Assembly: GCA_051877855.1 (NCBI GenBank)
Contig: JBJEJH010000060.1
Location: 3,510-67,509 of the forward strand
DNA: 64,000 nucleotides
Source of the DNA: MGBC120314 sp051877855
Lineage (GTDB): Bacteria; Bacillota; Clostridia; Lachnospirales; Lachnospiraceae
Reading direction: 5' to 3'
Part shown: one piece after another, positions 1 through 7,709 of the stretch
Position numbering within the stretch: the first letter of the stretch is position 1
Layout: every line of letters begins with the position of its first letter
Position numbers and translations under genes: made by a program
The notes under the pieces: generated by a model
What the model was told of the DNA's origin: nothing
Databases searched by the model: none
What the model saw: the letters and a program-made list of their open reading frames with translations, nothing else

Positions 1-343
1 AAGTATTATAGACGATCTGATTCGCTGCCAGCTCGGTCTGTTCCGTGGCCATATCCACATTATTATCATCAATACGATAGGAATAACCTGCCTCATCAAT
101 GTAGGTATTCATCTTGACGCTATCCAGATCCATATTGTGAATCTTCTTCGAAAGTGAATCCTTTTCTTTACCTGCACTCTCAATTGCCCGGTTAAGATGT
201 GTTTCAAACTCCACATCCTTACGCTTATAGCCCGGAGTATCTGCATTCGCGATATTATTGCTGATGAGTTCGTTGCGATAATAGCTGGCATCTGCGGCCT
301 TATTCAACACATCAACATAATCAAATGCTCCTGAACCAAACAT
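1..343 (-). CDS. flgB: Flagellar basal-body rod protein FlgB (3' end cut by window)
   Basis: FlgB forms the proximal rod of the flagellar basal body in the periplasm-equivalent space. The visible 114 residues start MFGSGAFDYVDVLNKAADAS and contain the rod-family signature NELISNNIANADTPGYKRKD at about residues 27-46, the N-terminal motif shared by axial flagellar proteins. The C-terminal part lies beyond the window. The start at 343 has a good ribosome site (AAGGAGTG) just upstream and its own promoter at 404-431. In Bacillus, codY is likewise followed by flgB, flgC and fliE, so a flagellar operon probably continues to the left. Seen: the start and motif. Inferred: the operon beyond the edge. 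Confidence 0.93.
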   Translation of the reverse strand, partial: MFGSGAFDYVDVLNKAADASYYRNELISNNIANADTPGYKRKDVEFETHLNRAIESAGKEKDSLSKKIHNMDLDSVKMNTYIDEAGYSYRIDDNNVDMATEQTELAANQIVYNT

Positions 344-403
344 AATATCACTCCTTCTATATGCATCCATGCAACATTTTTCTACATAAAATCCCTTATA
401 TAC

Positions 404-431
404 ATTATACGAATTATGGGCGAAAAGACAA
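404..431 (-). promoter_or_regulatory. Putative sigma-A promoter of the flgB operon
   Basis: Read on the minus strand, TTGTCT (426-431) and TATAAT (404-409) are separated by 16 bases, about 60 bases before the flgB start. The -35 box sits just past the codY terminator. The -10 box is perfect and the spacing slightly short. Confidence 0.5.
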
Positions 432-439
432 GTTCTTTT

Positions 440-480
440 TTTGCAAAAGAAAACCAGTGTCCGAAAACACTGGCTTTTAT
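440..480 (-). terminator. Rho-independent terminator of codY
   Basis: CCAGTGT and ACACTGG (454-473) form a hairpin directly after the codY stop. On the minus strand it is followed by TTTTC, TTTTGC and a further A/T run. The other side is also T/A rich, so it could act in both directions. Confidence 0.8.
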
Positions 481-490
481 AAAAATTAAT

Positions 491-1267
491 TTATTTGTTA
501 TTCGCTATTTTTTTCAGTTCATCAAACACCACGTCATTTAATACCTTAATATAGGTTCCCTTCATTCCGGAAGAACGGGATTCAATAACCCCTGCACTCT
601 CGAACTTACGCAATGCATTGACGATAACGGATCTCGTAATACCCACCTTATCCGCAATCTTACTTGCTACAAGAATTCCCTCATTTCCCTCAAGCTCGGA
701 GAAAATATGAGTGATTGCCTCCAGCTCTGAAAATGATAATGTGCTGATTGCCGACTTCACAATATGCACCTTGCGGTCTTCTTCTGCATTCTCCTCATTC
801 ACGGAACGCATCATCTCAAGCCCCACAACGGTGGTACCGTACTCACAGAGAATAATATCGTCAATTTCATAAGTGGAATCCGACTTATACATAAACAAGG
901 TTCCAAGACGTTCTCCAGCAATATCAATCGGGGCAATGATGGCCTGAAATCTTCGGATATTGTCATCGGTAAATCCAAGGGTGGTCAGATTAACATTCTC
1001 CTTAGTAGATAATACCCCAAGCAGTCGTTCATTTAACATATTATCCACAAACCCGCCGACTTCGTCATCAATCAATTCACGAATTTCTTCCACACCGGGA
1101 CAGGAACTAACTCCCAGCACCTTACCTTTCTTACTGATTACCAAGATGTTCGATTTTAAGATATCCGCCAACACCTCACAAATATCATTGAATACAACTC
1201 TGTGTGAATGATTATTGTGCAATAGTTTATTAATTTTTCTGGTCTTATCTAATAACTGTACACTCAT
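491..1267 (-). CDS. codY: GTP-sensing global repressor CodY
   Basis: CodY senses GTP and branched-chain amino acids and represses nutrient-limitation genes in Bacillota. The protein has 258 residues, the normal length. An N-terminal GAF-type effector domain (about 1-155) is followed by a winged helix-turn-helix at about 200-245, with the recognition segment around GITRSVIVNALRKFESAGV typical of the family. The start ATG at 1267 has the ribosome site GGATGGAG. It lies between topA and flgB, as in Bacillus, although clpQ and clpY are missing here. A promoter and a palindrome resembling a CodY box lie upstream, which suggests autoregulation. Confidence 0.97.
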   Translation of the reverse strand: MSVQLLDKTRKINKLLHNNHSHRVVFNDICEVLADILKSNILVISKKGKVLGVSSCPGVEEIRELIDDEVGGFVDNMLNERLLGVLSTKENVNLTTLGFTDDNIRRFQAIIAPIDIAGERLGTLFMYKSDSTYEIDDIILCEYGTTVVGLEMMRSVNEENAEEDRKVHIVKSAISTLSFSELEAITHIFSELEGNEGILVASKIADKVGITRSVIVNALRKFESAGVIESRSSGMKGTYIKVLNDVVFDELKKIANNK

Positions 1268-1335
1268 AATTACTCCATCCTTCTCTCATCAAACAATACA
1301 AGAAAATTCGTGTCAAAATGAATCAATTTAAAAAT

Positions 1336-1363
1336 ATTATAACAAATAATTGATATTTTGCAA
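1336..1363 (-). promoter_or_regulatory. Putative promoter of codY
   Basis: On the minus strand TTGCAA (1358-1363) and TATAAT (1336-1341) are 16 bases apart, about 70 bases before the codY start. A second TTGCAA copy lies 10 bases further upstream. Confidence 0.55.
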
Positions 1364-1393
1364 TAGTTTGCAACCATTTTTTACCATTTTATC

Positions 1394-1410
1394 AAATTAT
1401 CTGATAATTT
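1394..1410. promoter_or_regulatory. Palindromic CodY-box candidate
   Basis: AAATTATCTGATAATTT is a perfect 17-bp palindrome. Its central 15 bases match the published CodY consensus AATTTTCWGAAAATT at 13 positions. It lies about 30 bp upstream of the putative codY -35 box, between topA and codY. The match is seen; binding is inferred. Confidence 0.45.
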
Positions 1411-1457
1411 AAAGAGAAGGCTTCGTTTTTCCCCTTCATGGGGTCCCAGAGTTAATT

Positions 1458-3536
1458 TTATTTCGTTTTTTTCTCCAGGTTTTCCACATATCCGCACTGT
1501 GGATCGTTGCAGGCAAGCTTATTTCCCTTCTCCACCATATAACTTCCGCACTGAGGACATTTCTTCTCGGAAGGTTTCTGCCATGATACGAAATCGCATT
1601 CCGGATAATTGGAACAGCCAAAATACCTTCTTCCCTTTTTCGTCTTACGTATAATCACATCTTTGTTACATTTCGGGCAGGCAACATTGGCCTTCTCAAG
1701 ATACGGCTTGGTATTGCGGCAATCCGGGAATCCCGGACAGGCAAGGAACTTTCCGTGAGGTCCGTATTTGATGACCATATTTCTTCCGCACTGATCACAG
1801 ATCACATCGGTTTTCTCGTCCTCAATATTGATTTCCTCAAGCTCCCTCTGGGCATTTTTCACCGCCTCATCCAAATCCGGATAAAAATTGCTCACCACCG
1901 TCTTCCAGTTTACTGCGCCTTCCCCAACTTTATCTAACAACGATTCCAGATTGGCTGTAAAATTCACATCCACAATACTAGGAAATGCTTTCTTCATCAC
2001 TTCATTAACTGCCTCGCCAAGCTCTGTTACATAGAGATTTTTCTCCTCTTTGGACACATAATGACGTGCAATAATTGTGGTAATTGTCGGAGCATAAGTC
2101 GATGGACGACCAATTCCAAGTTCCTCCATGGTCTTTACCAGGGCTGCCTCGGTATAATGTGCCGGTGGCTGGGTAAAATGCTGCTTCTCCTCGAAAGAAA
2201 CCAGAGAAAGACAGCTCTTTTCATCAATACCACGAACCAGCATATTATTATCTTCCTTCTCCTCATCAGTATCCACATAAACGGACATAAATCCATCAAA
2301 CACCAGCTTAGATGCGGACATGGTAAAGAAATAATCTCCACAGCGAAGTCGGATGGATGTCTGTTCATACTGTGCATCTGCCATCTGACTTGCCGTAAAA
2401 CGCTTCCAGATTAACTGATACAGACGGAACTGATCCCTTGACAGGGAATCCTTAATCTGAACCGGAAGTAAAGTAATGTCCGTAGGACGAATTGCCTCAT
2501 GGGCATCCTGAATCTTCTTTCCTTCATTGCCATTATTCTTACGTTCTACAAAGTAGTTCTCTCCATAGGTACTATGGATATATTCACCGGCAAGACGCTC
2601 TGCCTCATCCGCCACACGGGTGGAATCGGTACGAAGATAAGTAATAATACCCACGGTACCCATACCTTCAATATCAACACCTTCATACAACTGCTGTGCC
2701 AGGCGCATCGTCTTCTGTGTTGAGAAATTCAATACCTTTGATGCTTCCTGCTGAAGGGTACTGGTGGTAAAAGGCAGCGGTGCCTTACGGTTCTTCTTGG
2801 ATTTCTTGATGGAATCTACCACAAATTCCTTGTTCTCAAGGTTCTTTCGAATCTCCTCCATCTGTTCCCTGGATCGGATATCGATTTTACCCTTGGAATC
2901 CCCATGGAACTTGGCAACAACATTTTTCTTCTCTCCATCGATCTTTAAGGTTGCATCCAGGGTCCAGTACTCCTCCGGAATAAATGCATTTATTTCTGCC
3001 TCACGATCACAGATAATACGGAGCGCTACCGACTGAACACGGCCCGCACTAAGTCCTCTCTTAATCTTTTCCCAAAGCAGCGGACTGATACTATAACCAA
3101 CCATACGATCCAGAATACGTCTGGACTGCTGTGCATCCACGAGGTTCATGTCAATCTTACGTGGTTCCTTGATGGATGCCTTTACCGCATTCTTGGTAAT
3201 CTCGTTAAAGCTGATACGGTTGATATCCTTCTCCTCGATCTTTAATGCATTGGCAAGATGCCATGAAATTGCCTCACCCTCACGATCCGGGTCCGTTGCA
3301 AGATATACTTTATCGGCCTTCTTAACTTCCTTACGAAGCTTTGCCAGGATATCTCCTTTTCCACGAATCGTAATATACTTTGGCTCAAAATCATGTTCGA
3401 TATCAATTCCCATACTACTTCTCGGAAGATCCCGTACATGTCCGTTCGAAGCAGCCACCTCGTAATTACTTCCCAGGAATTTTTTAATTGTCTTAACCTT
3501 TGCCGGTGATTCCACAATAACCAAATACTTTGCCAT
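1458..3536 (-). CDS. topA: DNA topoisomerase I (type IA)
   Basis: This enzyme relaxes negatively supercoiled DNA by cutting one strand through a 5'-phosphotyrosine. The 692-residue protein has an N-terminal Toprim domain (ESPAKVKTIKKFLG near 9-22, DPDRE at 82-86). The active-site tyrosine is Tyr300, in ITYLRTDSTR. Three C-terminal four-cysteine zinc ribbons lie at about 565-690. Length and domain order are standard for Bacillota TopA. It follows dprA by 26 bp and precedes codY, matching the Bacillus order. Confidence 0.98.
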   Translation of the reverse strand: MAKYLVIVESPAKVKTIKKFLGSNYEVAASNGHVRDLPRSSMGIDIEHDFEPKYITIRGKGDILAKLRKEVKKADKVYLATDPDREGEAISWHLANALKIEEKDINRISFNEITKNAVKASIKEPRKIDMNLVDAQQSRRILDRMVGYSISPLLWEKIKRGLSAGRVQSVALRIICDREAEINAFIPEEYWTLDATLKIDGEKKNVVAKFHGDSKGKIDIRSREQMEEIRKNLENKEFVVDSIKKSKKNRKAPLPFTTSTLQQEASKVLNFSTQKTMRLAQQLYEGVDIEGMGTVGIITYLRTDSTRVADEAERLAGEYIHSTYGENYFVERKNNGNEGKKIQDAHEAIRPTDITLLPVQIKDSLSRDQFRLYQLIWKRFTASQMADAQYEQTSIRLRCGDYFFTMSASKLVFDGFMSVYVDTDEEKEDNNMLVRGIDEKSCLSLVSFEEKQHFTQPPAHYTEAALVKTMEELGIGRPSTYAPTITTIIARHYVSKEEKNLYVTELGEAVNEVMKKAFPSIVDVNFTANLESLLDKVGEGAVNWKTVVSNFYPDLDEAVKNAQRELEEINIEDEKTDVICDQCGRNMVIKYGPHGKFLACPGFPDCRNTKPYLEKANVACPKCNKDVIIRKTKKGRRYFGCSNYPECDFVSWQKPSEKKCPQCGSYMVEKGNKLACNDPQCGYVENLEKKTK

Positions 3537-3562
3537 AATGATCTACCTCTTTTATATTCCGA

Positions 3563-4690
3563 TTATTTCTTTACAGTCACATAATATCCCGGTGAAATCT
3601 CCCGAATCAGTTCCTTGAATGAAAGACTCACCAGTGCTTCTGTCACTGCCGAAATACCCAATCCCGTTTCTTCTATTATATAGTTCACATTTTGGGGTGT
3701 TAAATCTAGACAACTATACACCATTTCTTCCGACCTTGCAAGTAAATTAATATTTTTTTTATGTTTCATCGACTCATCCGAGTCGATTTTCTCCCGTAAT
3801 TCCGGCACTTCATAACATAGAGTTTCTAAGATATCTCCCGGGGTTGTAACCACTCCGGCACCAATTTTAATCAAATGATTACACCCCTTACTTAATTCAT
3901 CACCCATTCTTCCCGGCACTGCCATAACCAGACGGTTTTGTTCCAGCGCAGAGTCTACGGTAATCAGCGAACCACTCTTTTCCCGTGCCTCCACCACCAC
4001 AACCACATCCGAAAGGCCACTGATAATTCGGTTGCGCAGGGGAAAATGCTTTGAAAGGGGCTCCATTCCCGGCGGGAACTCCGAAAGTATCCCGCCCTTT
4101 TCTTCCATCTGCATATAAATTCCGATATTCTCTCTGGGATAACACCGATCCACTCCGCCGGCCAGAACACCCATGGTATATCCATTAAGTGCCAGTGCGC
4201 CCTCATGTGCCGCTGAATCGATCCCCCTTGCAAGTCCGCTAATAACGCTCACCCCGGCCATGGCCAGCTGTCGTCCGATCCCATAAGCCGTCTGTCGTCC
4301 ATATTCACTGCAGCCTCTCGCTCCCACCACTGCAACGGAAGGAGTATCTTCATCGGGAAGCTTACCCTTTATGTAAAGACATGCCGGTGGATTATAAATA
4401 TGTCGCAGGCGCTTGGGATATTCCTCATCCCGGATTACAATCATTCTTATATTTTTCTTTTTCATATTCAAATATTCCTGAAAAATATTGGAATTCTTTT
4501 TCGAATCCATAAGATTCCGGAACTCTTTCCCCTTTAGGAGACGGGTGGATTCCATACACGCCTCCTCTGCCTGATACACTGCTCTTGGACTATCAAAGCA
4601 CTGCAAAAGCTTCTCAATGGTGATGTTGCCGATCCCCGGGATATTACACAACCAGAACCAGTAAAACTCCTCATCTTGTTCCATAGGCAC
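3563..4690 (-). CDS. dprA: DNA-processing protein DprA/Smf
   Basis: DprA loads RecA onto incoming single-stranded DNA during natural transformation. The 375-residue protein has a helix-hairpin-helix-like N-terminus, a central Rossmann domain with SVAVVGARGCSEYGR near 117-131 and SGLARGIDSAAHEGAL near 152-167, and a small C-terminal winged helix (about 310-370). The frame opens 20 bp inside the end of the comM-like gene, so the two are translationally coupled. ATG at 4684 is an alternative start. A DprA and ComM pair next to a type IV pilus operon fits possible competence, but the link is inference. Confidence 0.96.
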   Translation of the reverse strand: MPMEQDEEFYWFWLCNIPGIGNITIEKLLQCFDSPRAVYQAEEACMESTRLLKGKEFRNLMDSKKNSNIFQEYLNMKKKNIRMIVIRDEEYPKRLRHIYNPPACLYIKGKLPDEDTPSVAVVGARGCSEYGRQTAYGIGRQLAMAGVSVISGLARGIDSAAHEGALALNGYTMGVLAGGVDRCYPRENIGIYMQMEEKGGILSEFPPGMEPLSKHFPLRNRIISGLSDVVVVVEAREKSGSLITVDSALEQNRLVMAVPGRMGDELSKGCNHLIKIGAGVVTTPGDILETLCYEVPELREKIDSDESMKHKKNINLLARSEEMVYSCLDLTPQNVNYIIEETGLGISAVTEALVSLSFKELIREISPGYYVTVKK

Positions 4691-6272
4691 TCTCCTCCAT
4701 ATTCATTTGTCGAAAACAAATTGCCTCACTAAGATCTGCCACAGTGATCTGCTCTTTGTGTTCGAGATCCGCAATCGTCCGCGCTACTTTCAGGATTTTC
4801 CCATATCCCCGGGCACTGAGGTGATACTTCTCATATGCCATTTCCATAAGTTTCTCCCCCTGTTCATCCAGCGGACAGAATTGTTTGATTTGTTTTGCAC
4901 TCAGTTGGCTGTTAAAATGGATCCCCTCCTTAATGTATCGCTCACGCTGTATCATTTCTGCCTTAAGAACGGACTGACCCATGGTTTTCGAATCATATTT
5001 CACACCGTTCTGCAGCGTTTTCAACGATGTCTTTAACTTTCTTCCCATCCCTGCAATCTCCTCATATTCCGGCCGATCCACCTGTACACTCAGATCAAAC
5101 CGATCAAGGAAGGGTCTGGACAATTTTCCGAAATGATTCATGATCTCGTAGGGCGTACATTGACATCGGTTCCGATCCGGATAAAATCCACATTTGCAGG
5201 GATTCATTGCCGCCACAAGCATAAAATCCGCCGGATATTGACATAGAATTCCATTGCGTACAATATGAATCTTTCGCTCTTCCAAGGGCTGTCTTAAGGA
5301 TTCCAATAGCCCGGACTTAAACTTGGTCAACTCATCCAGAAACAACACCCCCTGATGCGCCAGGGTTATTTCTCCCGGGATTGGATATTTCCCTCCCCCT
5401 AAGAGAGCCGCCTGTGTTATGGTGTGATGGGGTGATCGAAATGGCCGGCGGGGCAGTTTTCCCTGAAAATCATGAAGATTTCCCGCTACACTATAGATTT
5501 TCGAAACTTCGATAATTTCTTCCCGGGTCAAAGGCGGAAGAATCCCTGAGATTCTTGAAGCCAACATGGTTTTACCGCTTCCCGGGGCACCGGACATCAA
5601 CAGATTATGCCTTCCTGCCGCCGCAATCAGTATCGCCCGCTTGGCCAGATACTGTCCGCAGATTTCCGCAAAATCCCCCTCCGGGTTACTTACGGTGTCG
5701 GATTCTTCCCCGATACTCTCCTCCGTCGGGGTTTTCTGCACCGATTCCTCTTCACGAATCCACCCATGGTTAATCAGATCCATCACTTCTTTAAGCGAAC
5801 GAACCCCAACCACCTCAATTCCCTGGATAAGCCTTGCCTCTTCCACACATTCCGCAGGAATAATACATTGCTTTAAATGATGGTTATGAGCTTCACAAAC
5901 CATGGGCAGAACCCCGGGAATACCGTGGATAGAACCATCCAGACTCAGTTCTCCCACAATCAAAGTCTCATGAAACCGCTTGGAATCAATCATTCCCATA
6001 TCCGCAAGGATCCCCACCGCAATCGGAAGATCCAGCATGGTTCCGGTCTTACGTATGCTTGCCGGAGATACATTGACCACAATTTTAGAACCGGGGATGG
6101 GACAGCCCACATTCTTCATGGCGGTGCGCACACGTTCACCGGCCTCCAGAACTCTTGCATTAAGATACCCCGTCATAATAAAGGATGGAATACCATTGCT
6201 CTGATCCACCTCCACTGTCACAATACTGGCGTCAATCCCTGTGACAGCCGCACTTATTACCTTTGATAACAT
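4671..6272 (-). CDS. comM: YifB/ComM-family magnesium chelatase-like AAA+ ATPase
   Basis: ComM is an AAA+ helicase that helps branch migration when transformed DNA is integrated; Bacillota homologues (YifB) are less studied. The protein has 533 residues from the start chosen. It has an N-terminal Lon-S5-like domain (about 1-125), Walker A GAPGSGKT and Walker B GVLFLDEL at about residues 228 and 308, a cysteine cluster MNPCKCGFYPDRNRCQC after Walker B, and a C-terminal helical lid. I chose ATG at 6272, because MLSKVISAAVTGIDA is the family start and AGAAG precedes it; an in-frame ATG lies at 6287. It is coupled to dprA by overlap. Confidence 0.93.
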   Translation of the reverse strand: MLSKVISAAVTGIDASIVTVEVDQSNGIPSFIMTGYLNARVLEAGERVRTAMKNVGCPIPGSKIVVNVSPASIRKTGTMLDLPIAVGILADMGMIDSKRFHETLIVGELSLDGSIHGIPGVLPMVCEAHNHHLKQCIIPAECVEEARLIQGIEVVGVRSLKEVMDLINHGWIREEESVQKTPTEESIGEESDTVSNPEGDFAEICGQYLAKRAILIAAAGRHNLLMSGAPGSGKTMLASRISGILPPLTREEIIEVSKIYSVAGNLHDFQGKLPRRPFRSPHHTITQAALLGGGKYPIPGEITLAHQGVLFLDELTKFKSGLLESLRQPLEERKIHIVRNGILCQYPADFMLVAAMNPCKCGFYPDRNRCQCTPYEIMNHFGKLSRPFLDRFDLSVQVDRPEYEEIAGMGRKLKTSLKTLQNGVKYDSKTMGQSVLKAEMIQRERYIKEGIHFNSQLSAKQIKQFCPLDEQGEKLMEMAYEKYHLSARGYGKILKVARTIADLEHKEQITVADLSEAICFRQMNMEESAYGTR

Positions 6273-6430
6273 ACTAATCTTCTGCATACAGAAGGATTCG
6301 TCTTACAACTCCAAACAAATGAATTCATCGGCGATTTGCCTGAAAAAAGATGCTTTCATAAGAAAGTGACTACATTATACAATAGAACATTGGGCCAAAC
6401 AAGAGGATAAAGTCTTAAATTTTTATAAAA

Positions 6431-6481
6431 GAGGGGACGCCACCCTAACGAATGAAAATCGTGAAGGGACATGCCCCCCTC
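6431..6481 (-). terminator. Terminator-shaped dispersed repeat, copy 1 (inverted)
   Basis: GAGGGG and CCCCCTC enclose an inner ACGA/TCGT stem, with a T-rich tail on the minus-strand side. Read as its reverse complement it aligns with the copies at 7646, 39792 and 62484 (shared core CTTCACGA, TTTTCATTCGT and a CGTCCCC end). It borders the left end of the 73-bp array. Confidence 0.65.
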
Positions 6482-6516
6482 ATGGTACAGATAATATAGA
6501 ACGTACAAAGCAAATC

Positions 6517-7602
6517 CGGCATAGGGATTTTAAAAAATCAATTTCCCTATGCCGCATTGTCATATTATCAAAGTGATTTTGGCAGATTTCGGCATAGGGA
6601 TTTCTGAATTTCAATTTCCCTACGCCGCATCGGCATATTATCAAGTTGATTGAGGCATTTTTCGGCATAGGGATTTTAAAAAATCATTTTTCCTACGCCG
6701 CATCGGCATATTATCAAGTTGATTTGGGCATTTTTCGGCATAGGGATTTCTGAAAATCATTTTTCCTACGCCGTATCGGCANNNNNNNNNNNNNNNNNNN
6801 NNNNNNNNNNNNNNNNNNNNNNNNNNNNNNNNNNNNNNNNNNNNNNNNNNNNNNNNNNNNNNNNNNNNNNNNNNNNNNNNNTATTATCAAGTTGATTTGG
6901 GCATTTTTCGGCATAGGGATTTTAAAAAATCAATTTCCCTATGCCGTATCGGCATATTATCAAGTTGATTTGGGCATTTTTCGGCATAGGGATTTTAAAA
7001 AATCAATTTTCCTATGCCGCATTGTCATATTATCAAAGTGATTTGGGCATATTCCGGCATAGGGATTTTAAAAAATCATTTTCCCTATGCCTCATCGGCA
7101 TATTATCAAGTTGATTTGGGCATTTTTCGGCATAGGGATTTCTGAAAATCATTTTTCCTATGCCGCATTGTCATATTATCAAAGTGATTTGGGCAGATTT
7201 CGGCATAGGGATTTTAAAAAATCATTTTCCCTATGCCTCATCGGCATATTATCAAGTTGATTTGGGCATTTTTCGGCATAGGGATTTCTGAAAATCATTT
7301 TTCCTATGCCGCATTGTCATATTATCAAAGTGATTTTGGCATATTCCGGCATAGGAATTTTAAAAAATCAATTTCCCTATGCCGCATCGTCATATTATCA
7401 AGTTGATTTGGGCATTTTTCGGCATAGGAATTTCAGAATTTCAATTTTCCTATGCCGCATTGTCATATTATCAAAGATATTTGGGCATATTCCGGCATAG
7501 GGATTTCTGAAAATCATTTTTCCTATGCCGCATTGTCATATTATCAAAGATATTTTGGCATATTCCGGCATAGGGATTTTAAAAAATCATTTTCCCTATG
7601 CC
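6517..7602. repeat. Tandem array of 73-bp hairpin units
   Basis: The motif CGGCATAGG recurs at 6517, 6590, 6663 and 6736, then after the N run at 6909, 6982, 7055, 7128, 7201, 7274, 7347, 7420, 7493 and 7566: always exactly 73 bases apart. That gives 14 visible units. Each has a dyad of about 38 bp (CGGCATAGGGA ... TCCCTATGCCG, with an inner GATTTT/AAAATC-type stem) and a conserved 35-bp linker containing CATATTATCAA and TTGGGCAT. Centre and linker vary slightly between units in a few recurring forms. The period is not a multiple of three, so the array does not encode a repeated protein. No protein-coding gene is supported here. Confidence 0.95.
6782..6881. other. Assembly gap (100 N)
   Basis: A run of exactly 100 N interrupts the tandem array. 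The distance between flanking units (173) is not a multiple of 73, so the run is a placeholder and the true copy number is unknown. Confidence 0.98.
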
Positions 7603-7645
7603 ACATTAACTACAATGAACCCCATAGAGTGAATATATCAAAAAA

Positions 7646-7689
7646 GGGACGTCGCTTCAGGAATTTTCATTCCTGAAAGGGACGTCCCC
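7646..7689 (-). terminator. Terminator-shaped dispersed repeat, copy 2; terminator of the pilus operon
   Basis: GGGACGT(C) and (G)ACGTCCCC form an outer stem and CAGGAAT/ATTCCTG an inner stem around a TTTC loop. On the minus strand a TTTTTTGAT tail follows. It lies 20 bp after the stop of the last pilus-operon gene, so it probably ends that 15-kb transcript. Confidence 0.8.
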
Positions 7690-7709
7690 AAAAATCAAAT
7701 ATTTTGTTT

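Noticed and set aside
6517..7602. CRISPR array
   Set aside because: The stretches between hairpins are nearly identical, not unique spacers, and no cas genes are near.
6480..7676. Short reading frames across the 73-bp array
   Set aside because: The period is not divisible by three, the frames change between units, there are no ribosome sites, and one frame runs through the N gap.
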